Of a stretch of DNA of 55,230 nucleotides, positions 36,619 to 45,812 are shown in pieces. The notes beneath the pieces were generated by a model. That model did no database searches. It saw nothing but the letters and a program-made list of their open reading frames with translations, and was not told the origin of the DNA. This DNA is from Verrucomicrobiaceae bacterium (lineage in GTDB: Bacteria > Verrucomicrobiota > Verrucomicrobiia > Opitutales > Intestinicryptomonadaceae). A program made the position numbers and the translations under genes. Location: positions 1 through 55,230 of the forward strand of contig SUVO01000017.1 of NCBI GenBank assembly GCA_015061955.1, given 5' to 3'. Positions within the stretch are counted from its first letter, which is position 1. Each line of letters begins with the position of its first letter.

Positions 36619-36649
36619 TTAAATAGTTTTGATTGCAAAAAGTTTGAGT

Positions 36650-37450
36650 ATGCAAATTAAGGCAATCAAAACATTCTTGCTACAAGACTTTATGGACTCT
36701 CTCGCAATGTCGGGCAGAGTTCATTCTGTTTTTGAACACGCAATAAATTTAGAAGTTGAAAAAGCTTTAATAACCTTATTGCCCGATGCCGATGCAAATA
36801 TCCCCGATAGCGTAGTACTAACGTATAAAGATTTTGCATTATTAAAAAATATAAAATTAAAAGAAAATATTCTTTTAGAAGATAAAAAAATAAAAATCGG
36901 CGAATTTGAAATAAGTTTTGCTAACTCACAAAATTTTGAAAACAATTTCCCCGTTTCTGAATTGGCAACTAAACAAGAAATTGAAAACCGTAAAAAACTC
37001 TTTGGTTTTTATCATGAGTTACCCGAACGAGCCGAAACAAAATTTGCAAACTTGTTAGTTGCTATAAAAAATAAAAATCAACAAGATTGCGAAAATATTT
37101 TAAAAACTCTAATCGGCTTGGGTAGTGGATTAACACCATCAGCCGACGATGCCTTGCTTGGCATATCTGCAACGCTTGAATTTTTGAGTAAATGTGGAAT
37201 AGATACTTTTGATAATTTTATCGATATAGTTTATAATCTCTCAAAAAATCGAACAACCGATGTTAGTAGAAAATACTTTAAATGTGCATGTCAAAAAAGA
37301 TATTCTTTGCCTTTGATAAATGTAGTACGTTCGTTATTTGAAAATAATTTTAAATTCGACTTCCCTGCCCTTGCAAAGCTTCTAAATACAGGCCATTCCT
37401 CTGGCAAAGATACAATGCGAGGAATATTGCTTGCTCAAAAATTATTCTAA
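36650..37450 (+). CDS. DUF2877 protein (YlbF/AllH-like)
   Basis: A 266-aa protein with the DUF2877 hallmarks GLGSGLTPSADDALLGI near the middle and LNTGHSSGKDTMRGILLAQK at the C-terminus, as in E. coli YlbF (AllH). It completes the FdrA-YlbE-YlbF set. I used the ATG at 36650; the frame extends seven codons to a TTG at 36629, and neither start has a good ribosome-binding site. It is the last gene of the operon and faces GH35 across a strong bidirectional terminator. Confidence 0.82.
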   Translation: MQIKAIKTFLLQDFMDSLAMSGRVHSVFEHAINLEVEKALITLLPDADANIPDSVVLTYKDFALLKNIKLKENILLEDKKIKIGEFEISFANSQNFENNFPVSELATKQEIENRKKLFGFYHELPERAETKFANLLVAIKNKNQQDCENILKTLIGLGSGLTPSADDALLGISATLEFLSKCGIDTFDNFIDIVYNLSKNRTTDVSRKYFKCACQKRYSLPLINVVRSLFENNFKFDFPALAKLLNTGHSSGKDTMRGILLAQKLF

Positions 37451-37491
37451 AAACAAAGCATTTACTACTTATTTTTTTAATATATAAGTAC

Positions 37492-37524
37492 AACAAATGG
37501 CATCAATAATTGATGCCATTTGTT
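37492..37524. terminator. Bidirectional terminator, DUF2877 / GH35
   Basis: AACAAATGGCATCAA and TTGATGCCATTTGTT pair perfectly (15 bp) around TAA, between two convergent operons. Confidence 0.8.
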
Positions 37525-37552
37525 ATCTAAATTTAAATATCAGAAAAGCTTA

Positions 37553-39460
37553 TTATTTTTTAGCTTTTCGTGGCGAACGTTTGCCATGGAACTTACCACG
37601 TTCAATAATCTTGCGTTTATCTAACGACTCAACTGAAAATTCGCTCATACCCTCAAGCTCGAGAATTTCAATTGTGTTTTCGCCTTTCTTCAAAAGAGGA
37701 GCTGCAAGGTATGTTGTAAGCATTGGCCCGATATGATCGTATCTGCCGAGCAATTCGCCGTTAATCCATACATAACCACGCTTGCCTTTTGAGAAGCCTA
37801 TAAATGTATCGTGTGCTTCATCGACATTAAAAGTCCCCTTGAAGAATGCAGGATACTTTACCTTATCGCCCTTTGCAACAGACTTGTAATTAAGCTTATT
37901 GAGGTTATCTAATGGCAACGACGATATTTCCCAACCTTGTTGGAATTGTTGTTTATTTAAAACTACTCCACCAGTAATGCCCTTGCGATTATCTTCCATT
38001 GTCAATGCAAAGTTTACACGTCCCATATTTTCTACGAGAATGTCGATATCGCCACCATTTGGAACATCAACAACTACCGAAGTTTCCTTATCGTTTTGAG
38101 TAAACACTGCTTTATCTTCGCCATCAATGCTAATCCATGCACGGTCGCGAACACCACGAATCTCTACTGGAATTGGGAATGACTGTGGACGCAACTTCGA
38201 CTTATAGCTAATGAAACCATAATACTGACCTAAATCTTCCATTGTTTTTATATCTGGCGAGTAGATTTTCTTAACTGCCAAATTGGAAATATTTTCACGC
38301 AATGATGCAACTTGTGTAAGTTTTATTGTGCCATAAGCTTTCTTTACAGAATTTGCTGGAATTGGGAACTTTTTATTTTCTGGATTATACTTCAAGAATA
38401 TATCGCGGAACTTGAGGTATTTGGGAGTAATATCGCCTGCTTCTGTAACCATAGCATCAACGTCATAACTCGATACAAATGGTGTGTATGGCAAAGCTGG
38501 AGGATTACGCAAACCACCACTCATAAAGCCATAATTTGTACCACCATGGAACATATAACAAGCAACGTGAGCACCTCGAGCCAAAATTGCATCTAATTCT
38601 TCCGACATTTCTTGAATATTGCGAACTGTGCGTGGCTTACCCAAACGCAAGCCTTGCCCTACCCACCATTCGCTAATCATCTGTGGCATGTTAGGCTGAG
38701 TTTGTTCCATAATATCGATACCTTTTTCCAAGTCCCAACCACACATGAGTGTACGCCATACACCTTTAGGACCAAGTGCATTTATACGAACGTCAGAATC
38801 GCCATCAGCTGTGTAGATAATACCTTTGAAACCTGTATTCAAAACAATTTCACGTAAGGCTTCTAAGTAAGCCATTTCATTGCCCCACGAGGCGTATCCA
38901 TTTTCAATTTGAATTGCAACAATCGGACCACCATTGTTGCAGAAATATGGTTCAGCTTCTTTAAGAATACGCTTGTAGTACGCACTCACTTTTTCCATAT
39001 ATACAGGGTTGTTGCTACGAATTTTCATATTCGGTACAGTTAACAACCAGGCAGGCAAACCACCAAAATCCCATTCAGAACAAATGTATGGTCCTGGGCG
39101 AAGCATAACTTTTATGTTCATTTCTTGACACAATTTCAAGAATGCTCCCATATCGAAGCGACCTTCAAAATTGAAATTGCCCTCAGTTGGCTCGTGCGAA
39201 TTCCATGGACAATATGTAGACACTGTATTCAAACCACATGCACGAAGCTTTTCAAGACGATCACGCCAATACTCTGGTTGCACACGGAAATAGTGAATTT
39301 CACCAGTTAAAAGCCAATAGGGTTTTCCATCTACAAAAACACCTTTACTATTTACTTCGGCTGTCCCCTTGGCTGAATTTTCATCTTTTGACGACTGGCA
39401 ACCAACAAACGTACATACTGCCAACAATGTAGCAAACAATATCTTAATAATATTACTCAT
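37553..39460 (-). CDS. GH35 beta-galactosidase-like lipoprotein
   Basis: A 635-aa protein exported as a lipoprotein (lipobox TFVGC, Cys about 21). The GH35 barrel shows 'YWLLTGEIHYFRVQPEYWRD' (about 48-67), 'MLRPGPYICSEWDFGGLPAW' and the nucleophile region QMISEWWVGQG. The usual acid/base motif ENEYGS reads ENGYAS (Glu to Gly), confirmed at the nucleotide level (GAA AAT GGA TAC). The C-terminal beta-sandwich (about 400-615) includes 'GYVWINGELLGRYD', typical of GH35. It is the last gene of the catabolic operon. The missing acid/base raises doubt about ordinary hydrolysis. Confidence 0.85.
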   Translation of the reverse strand: MSNIIKILFATLLAVCTFVGCQSSKDENSAKGTAEVNSKGVFVDGKPYWLLTGEIHYFRVQPEYWRDRLEKLRACGLNTVSTYCPWNSHEPTEGNFNFEGRFDMGAFLKLCQEMNIKVMLRPGPYICSEWDFGGLPAWLLTVPNMKIRSNNPVYMEKVSAYYKRILKEAEPYFCNNGGPIVAIQIENGYASWGNEMAYLEALREIVLNTGFKGIIYTADGDSDVRINALGPKGVWRTLMCGWDLEKGIDIMEQTQPNMPQMISEWWVGQGLRLGKPRTVRNIQEMSEELDAILARGAHVACYMFHGGTNYGFMSGGLRNPPALPYTPFVSSYDVDAMVTEAGDITPKYLKFRDIFLKYNPENKKFPIPANSVKKAYGTIKLTQVASLRENISNLAVKKIYSPDIKTMEDLGQYYGFISYKSKLRPQSFPIPVEIRGVRDRAWISIDGEDKAVFTQNDKETSVVVDVPNGGDIDILVENMGRVNFALTMEDNRKGITGGVVLNKQQFQQGWEISSLPLDNLNKLNYKSVAKGDKVKYPAFFKGTFNVDEAHDTFIGFSKGKRGYVWINGELLGRYDHIGPMLTTYLAAPLLKKGENTIEILELEGMSEFSVESLDKRKIIERGKFHGKRSPRKAKK

Positions 39461-39492
39461 ATAGACTATCCTTTTTTTGTTGTTAGAAAATT

Positions 39493-40782
39493 TTACGATT
39501 CCACATAGTCGCGTTTGAAAAATCCCTTAATTATGATGAAAAGCATAATTACATTTAACAAACAGAATATGCTTAACGATGATATACCAGCAGTTAAACT
39601 TACAGACTGACGAATATATCCTAATATAGTAGATGAAGTTGAACCTATTATAAATCCACCACAAATCATTAAGCCCATTCCCGATGCTCTATAACGAGCC
39701 GGAACAACATCGAGCACCGATGCAAATATACAAGAATCGCAAATACCTTTAAATATACCATACAACAACAAACTTGCTTTACATACTGATAATGTGTCGG
39801 TATTTGCCGATAAAAGCAAGAATGGGGTTGTCATAAAAAAGCCAATTAAGTTTAACGAAAAACGTATGTGTTTTATTTTAGAAAAAAGTTTATCACAAAT
39901 ACGGCTACCAATCATCACGCCAAAGAAAGCGCCACAATATACCCAAATAACAAAGTTTGAATTTGCCGATGTCAATTTGCCATCAAAGAATGTTTCTGCC
40001 ATATATGTTGGCATCCATGTTTTAAAACCAACATCTATATAAACTAAGAAACCAAAAACTACTGCCAAAAACAATGCAGATGGACGCGAAAATACAACTT
40101 TAAATGCTTCTAAGAATGTAGTTTTTTGTTCGCCAGAAGTTTGTTGTTTTGCATCTTTCATAAAGAAAGCTAAACAAAAAGCCCAAACAACACCTATTGT
40201 ACCAAAAATATAAAATGGCAAACGCCAACCAGCAACTTCTACCCCTAATACACTACTTAAGAAAGTTGGCATTTGAACAATTTTCAAGTCGGCTAAATAT
40301 CCAGCAACACAACTACAAATTACAATACCGGCATATTGAGCAGTCTGCAAAATAGATAACGCTGTTGAACGTGTATCGTTATGAGCTTGTCCCAACAAAG
40401 AACTTGATGGTGGATAATAAAAACTTTGCCCTACGGCATTTATTATACCATACGTTAAAATCATCATGCCGATAGTAGCTACAGTACCCGAAAAGAAAAT
40501 ACCAATACTGAAAACTAAAACACCAACAACAACTATACGTTTTCTACTAATTACATCGCCTAACACTCCACTAAAAGGTACGCACAAACCATACATTATA
40601 GTAAACAGAGTCATGACCAAGCCCATCTTGACTGAATCGACACCAAAGTCTGTTTGGATATTTGGCAAAATTGCATTATATATTTGGCGAGTACCTTGTT
40701 GCAAAAAATACGCTACCCACAAAAAGCCGAGCAGAACCCACTTATATATATTATTTGATTGTTGTTGGTTTTTCATATTCAA
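39493..40782 (-). CDS. MFS transporter
   Basis: A 429-aa inner-membrane transporter of the major facilitator superfamily with about 12 hydrophobic segments. The loop-2/3 motif 'GVLGDVISRKRIVVVGV' (about 74-90) and 'MGLVMTLFTIMYGLCVPFSG' resemble the anion:cation symporter or organophosphate antiporter subfamilies, which carry sugar acids or sugar phosphates. 'MKDAKQQTSGEQK' forms the central loop. It lies between the aldolase and GH35 genes and would import the substrate of the operon. A hairpin upstream may reduce its expression relative to the preceding genes. Confidence 0.88.
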   Translation of the reverse strand: MNMKNQQQSNNIYKWVLLGFLWVAYFLQQGTRQIYNAILPNIQTDFGVDSVKMGLVMTLFTIMYGLCVPFSGVLGDVISRKRIVVVGVLVFSIGIFFSGTVATIGMMILTYGIINAVGQSFYYPPSSSLLGQAHNDTRSTALSILQTAQYAGIVICSCVAGYLADLKIVQMPTFLSSVLGVEVAGWRLPFYIFGTIGVVWAFCLAFFMKDAKQQTSGEQKTTFLEAFKVVFSRPSALFLAVVFGFLVYIDVGFKTWMPTYMAETFFDGKLTSANSNFVIWVYCGAFFGVMIGSRICDKLFSKIKHIRFSLNLIGFFMTTPFLLLSANTDTLSVCKASLLLYGIFKGICDSCIFASVLDVVPARYRASGMGLMICGGFIIGSTSSTILGYIRQSVSLTAGISSLSIFCLLNVIMLFIIIKGFFKRDYVES

Positions 40783-40823
40783 AAAAATACAGAATTATCA
40801 ATTAAAAGAAAAAACAAAAACAA

Positions 40824-40853
40824 GTGTACTGCCGAGTTTTTACGACAGTACAC
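40824..40853 (-). terminator. Hairpin with T run inside the catabolic operon
   Basis: On the minus strand GTGTACTG and CAGTACAC pair around a 14-nt loop and are followed by TTGTTTTTGTTTTTTC. It lies between the aldolase and the MFS gene and may be a partial terminator. Confidence 0.6.
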
Positions 40854-40863
40854 CGAAACAAAA

Positions 40864-41691
40864 CTATTTACCTGCAAAGAAGCGCAACATTTTAGATGCG
40901 TATGCAGCACAATCGTCAACAACTGGATCGTTGAATAAATCAACTGCTCTGAATTTGCCTTCTAGAATATCGAATTGCTTTTTTGTAGATTTCAAGAATG
41001 TATCCATAAACTCAGTTGCAATGTTAATTTTCGTTATGCCGTTTTCGATTAATGCACGCACATCTTCTGGAGGAGTACCCGAACCACCATGCAACACCAA
41101 TGGAGTTTCTGGAAGTGCATCGGCTATTTCGCGACAACGCTTTACATCAATGCAAGGAGCTGCTTTATAAAAACCGTGAACTGTACCAACCGAGATTGCA
41201 AGAGCATCAACTTTGGTATCGTTGTAAAAACGAACAGCATCTTCAACGGTAGTCAAAGCGTTTTCGTCGCCCATTGCAACGTGTCCGATTTCACCTTCGC
41301 AACTTGCACCTACGCGATGTGCATAATCGGCAGCATACGATGTAAGCTGAACATTTTCATCGTAAGGAAGTGTTGAACCATCGAGCATAACCGACGACAT
41401 ACCAGCTGAAAGTGCATCGCGAATTTGCCATGCTTCTGCACCATGGTCGAGCTGAATTACAACTGGTTGCGAGCAACGATGTGCCATACGAACCAAGCTT
41501 GCAGCCAAATCGCAACCTTTTTCCGAACGGAACATACGTTGGAACATCTGTATAATTACAGGCAATTTTTCGTTTTCAACTGCACGAATTACACCAAGCG
41601 CACACTCGTAATTAGCTACGTTAAACGCTGCCACTGCACGCTTTTGTTTGCGTGCTTGTGGCAAGATATCTTTCAATGTTACTAATGCCAT
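40864..41691 (-). CDS. Class II ketose-bisphosphate aldolase
   Basis: A 275-aa zinc aldolase of the fructose/tagatose-bisphosphate aldolase family. Zinc ligands are in VIQLDHG (about 76-82), EGEIGH (about 131-136), GTVHG (about 177-181) and LHGGSG (about 208-213). The substrate could be fructose- or tagatose-bisphosphate, or the 6-phospho-5-dehydro-2-deoxygluconate of inositol breakdown (IolJ), given the IolB-like and PfkB genes in the same operon. It would split the phosphorylated sugar into C3 units. Confidence 0.9.
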   Translation of the reverse strand: MALVTLKDILPQARKQKRAVAAFNVANYECALGVIRAVENEKLPVIIQMFQRMFRSEKGCDLAASLVRMAHRCSQPVVIQLDHGAEAWQIRDALSAGMSSVMLDGSTLPYDENVQLTSYAADYAHRVGASCEGEIGHVAMGDENALTTVEDAVRFYNDTKVDALAISVGTVHGFYKAAPCIDVKRCREIADALPETPLVLHGGSGTPPEDVRALIENGITKINIATEFMDTFLKSTKKQFDILEGKFRAVDLFNDPVVDDCAAYASKMLRFFAGK

Positions 41692-41704
41692 AGGTCGTTA
41701 GCAA

Positions 41705-42787
41705 TTACAAACACGAAGCTGCAAGTTCAGTAAGTGTTGAAACCTTGAGCTTTGTGTTCTTTGAAAGTTGAAGTTTTGAGTATGGCGATGCTACTACAAT
41801 AACGTCGTTCTTTACGTCGACTGCACGAGCTTCAACATACTTAGCCATTTTCTTTACGAGATCTGGACGAATTACATTTAGCACAACTGCGCCTTCACCA
41901 CATGTGTAAGATTCTTCGTTGTTTGTACCAAATGTGAAGTCGATAGCTTCGTCGAGAATATCTGTTGTAAAGCCTGCTGGACTTACTGCCTTAAGCTGTT
42001 TGAGCAATTCTCTTGGGAACTTGAGATTATCATTATAATTCTTGAGATAATCGCTTTCAAGATAGTACAATTCGCCAGCTTTCTTTGCGAACTTAATCTT
42101 CAACGATACTACAAATTCGCTAACGTGCATAACAGCAGGTTTTACCTTCAAACCAAGTTCTTTTGCATCGTTTACGAGTGCATCGTAAACAAATGGGCTT
42201 GAAACTACAAATTTCTTTGCACCTGAGTTATTGATAGCTTCAACAAATGCTGTAAGTTTTTCGGCAGCTTCGTTTGCATAACCAAGAACCTTCAATGCTT
42301 TACCACATTCACCAGCTGTTGCTGTTGCATACTTAACCTTTGCTTTCTTTGCAATTTTGTCGAAAGCTTTAGCCTCGGTTGCAACCGATGCAGTATCGGC
42401 ATCAATGTAGTAAACAACATCGCCTTTACCAGAAATCTTAGGTGCAGCTTCAGTTGAAACAAGTTTCTTTGCAAGCTTTGCAACTTCTTCTGGAACCAAA
42501 CCAGCTTCAACAATATCGCGACGCGCTGCCAATACAATACCATTTTCGTCCCACTTATTTACACAGTGAAAACGACATGCCGCCGACATATCCGACGAAT
42601 AAATAGTATCGATAAAATCAGCATTAGCTAACTTAGATTTGTCGAGCATAACGCCCCAAATCATCGAGCTACGAACACGTGGTGTATCGGCTTCGCGAAA
42701 TGTTACATTTGCTACACCAGAAAGGTGACGGCACATAAAACAAAAGCGACACTTTTTGATATCTTCTTCAAATTTATCTATATTCAT
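41705..42787 (-). CDS. GlcF-like protein with degenerate Fe-S motifs
   Basis: A 360-aa protein that looks like the Fe-S partner of a GlcD-type oxidase. The N-terminal cluster motif reads CRFCFMCRHLSG (about 13-24): three Cys are kept but the fourth is Ser. The second motif is reduced to ACRFHC (about 71-76). Two C-terminal CCG-like domains, which bind further cofactors in heterodisulfide-reductase-like proteins, have few Cys here. It starts with a good SD (AAAGGAG) and follows the FAD oxidase gene by 24 nt, so the two probably act together. Cluster content is doubtful. Confidence 0.7.
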   Translation of the reverse strand: MNIDKFEEDIKKCRFCFMCRHLSGVANVTFREADTPRVRSSMIWGVMLDKSKLANADFIDTIYSSDMSAACRFHCVNKWDENGIVLAARRDIVEAGLVPEEVAKLAKKLVSTEAAPKISGKGDVVYYIDADTASVATEAKAFDKIAKKAKVKYATATAGECGKALKVLGYANEAAEKLTAFVEAINNSGAKKFVVSSPFVYDALVNDAKELGLKVKPAVMHVSEFVVSLKIKFAKKAGELYYLESDYLKNYNDNLKFPRELLKQLKAVSPAGFTTDILDEAIDFTFGTNNEESYTCGEGAVVLNVIRPDLVKKMAKYVEARAVDVKNDVIVVASPYSKLQLSKNTKLKVSTLTELAASCL

Positions 42788-42811
42788 GATTGATAAACTC
42801 CTTTCTCGTTA

Positions 42812-44257
42812 TTAGAGGCCCATTTTACCTGGGTTCATAATGTGGTTAGGATCGAGGGTCTTCTTAATACCTTCGAGAATTGGGAAACTTGTTCCATACA
42901 AATCTTTCATATAACGACCAAGTTTCAAACCAACACCATGGTGTTCGTTGATAACACCACCATTCTTTATTGCTTCACGAATAGCGGCATCCCAAACTGC
43001 GTTGTAAAGTGCTGCTGCTTCGCGTGGATCTTGTGGAACATCTTTACCTTCAAAAATAAAGCGTGCATAGAGCATGCAACCCCATTCGTACCAGTGCGAG
43101 AAGTGACCAATAAAGCGAGCCTTAGGGAATTTTTCGTTTACAACTTTCTTCATTGCCCAATAAACCTTTTCGATATGAGCAAAGTCGGCAACTGTATCGA
43201 GCGTACCAAATGCTTGTGGTAAGTGGAACATATATCCTGGATAGAAGAACTTGTATTTGTTTTTCCACCAGAGATCGCCACCTTTACTACCGAGGTCTGT
43301 TCCCTTGTATTTGCCTTCCATGATTTCGCGAGCATACTTCATCTGCAATTCAACGATTTCTTTTTTACCGTCGAAACCAAATACCAAGTATGCACCCGAA
43401 CCGATATCCATACCGAATACCTTCTTAACGTGTGTCAAAGTTTCAGTTTCGTCGTACAAGCGAACTGCACATGGTTGCAAACGACTGCGCATCAAATCTG
43501 CACCTGCTTGCATAGCTGTGTGGAAATCTTTGAACAAATATGCACGGAACTGACGTTCTTCTGGCTTTGGATGAATTTTCAATGTTACCTTTGTAATAAC
43601 GCCCAATGTACCTTCGCTACCCAAGAACATCATTGTCAAATCTGGACCAGATGCGTGGCGTGGAATTGGCAATGTATTGATAATTTCGCCTGTTGGAGTT
43701 ACAACTTCAAGGCTCATTACCATATCTTCAATCTTACCCCACTTTGTAGAAAGCACACCAGTACCACGGTGAGCCAAGAAGCCACCAATTGTTGAGCATG
43801 CAATAGATGCAGGCAAGTGCATTGTTGAATAGCCCTTCTTATTTACAGCCCATTCGAGATGGCGTGTAATAATACCAGTTTCTGTTGTAACTGTAAGCGA
43901 TTCTTCGTCGATATTGATAACCTTGTTCATTCTCTTTGTATCGAGAATAATACCACCAGCAATTGGCAAAGCACCACCTTGCGAACCAGAACCACCACCC
44001 CATGTTACTACTGGGATTTTGTACTGGTTGGCAATTTTCATAATCTTAGCCACTTCTTCAGCACTTCCAGGATGTACAACGAAGTCTGGCTTCGGAGTAG
44101 GCATACCACGGTCGTGCCACATTTCTGGAATCCAATAATAGTCAATTGAATGACCGAACTTATCGGAATCACCTGTATTAACGTAGTCCTTGCCGATTGC
44201 ATCAACAAGTTCCGTTCTAATCATTTCAAACATATAACTGTCTTTTGAAACAAACAT
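42812..44257 (-). CDS. FAD-binding oxidoreductase, GlcD-like
   Basis: A 481-aa VAO/PCMH-type flavoenzyme related to glycolate oxidase subunit GlcD and D-lactate dehydrogenases. The FAD-binding segment is 'PVVTWGGGSGSQGGALPIAG' (about 84-103) with MHLPASIACSTIGG; 'GSEGTLGVITKVTLKIHP' (about 213-230) and the C-terminal 'NEHHGVGLKLGRYM' follow. It oxidises a 2-hydroxy acid and passes electrons to its Fe-S-like partner downstream. The start has an SD (AGGAGA). In this operon it may oxidise a hydroxy acid such as lactate or glycolate released from the sugar. Confidence 0.85.
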   Translation of the reverse strand: MFVSKDSYMFEMIRTELVDAIGKDYVNTGDSDKFGHSIDYYWIPEMWHDRGMPTPKPDFVVHPGSAEEVAKIMKIANQYKIPVVTWGGGSGSQGGALPIAGGIILDTKRMNKVINIDEESLTVTTETGIITRHLEWAVNKKGYSTMHLPASIACSTIGGFLAHRGTGVLSTKWGKIEDMVMSLEVVTPTGEIINTLPIPRHASGPDLTMMFLGSEGTLGVITKVTLKIHPKPEERQFRAYLFKDFHTAMQAGADLMRSRLQPCAVRLYDETETLTHVKKVFGMDIGSGAYLVFGFDGKKEIVELQMKYAREIMEGKYKGTDLGSKGGDLWWKNKYKFFYPGYMFHLPQAFGTLDTVADFAHIEKVYWAMKKVVNEKFPKARFIGHFSHWYEWGCMLYARFIFEGKDVPQDPREAAALYNAVWDAAIREAIKNGGVINEHHGVGLKLGRYMKDLYGTSFPILEGIKKTLDPNHIMNPGKMGL

Positions 44258-44290
44258 TTTATATTTTCTCCTGTTTATTTAGTAAAAAAG

Positions 44291-45802
44291 TTATTTTTTA
44301 TAGATAGGCGCAAGTGCGTCGTGAATTGATTTATATTTTTCAAAAAGCGTAGAATAAATCTGCGCTACTTCAGCATTTGGCTGAACAGTTCTGTCGAATT
44401 TCAAGCATTTACGCACAGCTTCGGCAGGTGTTGAATAAAAGCCTGCACCGACTCCAGCCAAAAGAGCACTTCCATAAGAAGCATCTCCAGGTAGAGAAAC
44501 TGCAGCACTTAAATTGAAAACATTTGCGATAATTTCGCTCCAAAGTTTACCTCTGGCACCACCACCAATTAAAAATATGCGTTTAACTGGCAAGCCCATT
44601 TGCTCGATAGAACCATAGCAATCTCTAAGCGAGAACGCAACACCTTCCATCAATGCGCGTATAAAATCACCTTTATTAGAAGATATCGAAACCCCCGTAA
44701 AGCTCGAACGCAAATCAGCGTCCCAATAAGGCGAACGTTCGCCCTGCAAATACGGATGGAACATAACGCCATTTGCACCTACTGGTGATTTTTCTGCGAG
44801 AGCATCAACAAGCTTAAACACGCGTTCTCCAGTTTGCTCGGCGCGAAGTTTTTCTTCGCCACAAAAGGCATCTCTAAACCAACGCAAGCACAAAGCCGCA
44901 GCATTCGTAGCCGCAACCGAGTACCACATTCCATCAATAACATGTGAATATGTAAGCGTTGTAGGCGATGTATGAGCTTCCGAAGTCATAACATTTACAT
45001 TGCCTGCTGTTGCGAGCTTTATAATGCAATCGTTTGGCTCGATAGCGCCAGCACCATAATCTTCAACTGCAGAATCGCTCGTACCACAAATTACAGGTAT
45101 ACCTTCTGGTAAGCCCATATCACGCGAAGCTGTTGATGTAATTTTACCAACAACATCGCAAGGTTTTACCAATTCGGGCAATGCGTTGAAATCTAAACCA
45201 GAAAGCTCTACAAGCTCTGGCGACCAACAACGATTTTTCATATCGAAAAACAATGTGCCTTGAGCTTCGATATAATCAGTACATGCAACTCCTGTAACCA
45301 AATAACGAACATAGTCTTTAACAAAAAGAACATGTTTTGTTTTTTGCAAAGCTTCGGGTTCGTTATCTTTCAACCACATCATCTGTGGCAATGTCCAAGT
45401 AGGAGTGGGCATTTGATAAGCTGTATCAAAAATTTGCTGACAATAATTTTCGCGCAAAAACTGACACTGCTTTACACTGCGTTGATCTGTCCACATGATA
45501 GTTTTGCGAACAGGTTTATAATTTGCGTCTAAGAGAACTGCGTTATGAGTAGAACCGTCGAAAGCAATTGCACGCACATTTGCCAAGTTGACACCATTTG
45601 CACCAACTTGAGCAATAGCTTTACACATTGCAATATACCAATCTTCAGGCTTTTGTTCCGACCAGCCTTGATGAGCAAACTCGGTAAAATATTCAACCGA
45701 TGCTTCGCCCAAAACATTGCCCGAAACTGCCGACACTGCAGTTATTTTACAACCACCAGTGCCGAAGTCTATACCTAAAAGAATGTCGTTTTCCGATACC
45801 AT
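44291..45802 (-). CDS. FGGY-family carbohydrate kinase
   Basis: A 503-aa sugar kinase of the xylulokinase/gluconokinase group. Motifs are LLGIDFGTGGCKITAV (about 8-23, phosphate 1), 'AIAFDGSTHNAVLLD' (about 80-94), 'VICGTSDSAVEDYGAGAI' and the C-terminal RIFLIGGGARGKLWSEIIA (about 408-426). It probably phosphorylates a ketose made by the isomerase gene two positions upstream. A pentulose, hexulose or deoxyketose would all fit. It is 11 nt from the IolB-like stop, hence cotranscribed. Confidence 0.9.
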   Translation of the reverse strand: MVSENDILLGIDFGTGGCKITAVSAVSGNVLGEASVEYFTEFAHQGWSEQKPEDWYIAMCKAIAQVGANGVNLANVRAIAFDGSTHNAVLLDANYKPVRKTIMWTDQRSVKQCQFLRENYCQQIFDTAYQMPTPTWTLPQMMWLKDNEPEALQKTKHVLFVKDYVRYLVTGVACTDYIEAQGTLFFDMKNRCWSPELVELSGLDFNALPELVKPCDVVGKITSTASRDMGLPEGIPVICGTSDSAVEDYGAGAIEPNDCIIKLATAGNVNVMTSEAHTSPTTLTYSHVIDGMWYSVAATNAAALCLRWFRDAFCGEEKLRAEQTGERVFKLVDALAEKSPVGANGVMFHPYLQGERSPYWDADLRSSFTGVSISSNKGDFIRALMEGVAFSLRDCYGSIEQMGLPVKRIFLIGGGARGKLWSEIIANVFNLSAAVSLPGDASYGSALLAGVGAGFYSTPAEAVRKCLKFDRTVQPNAEVAQIYSTLFEKYKSIHDALAPIYKK

Positions 45803-45812
45803 AGGTTTTGTT

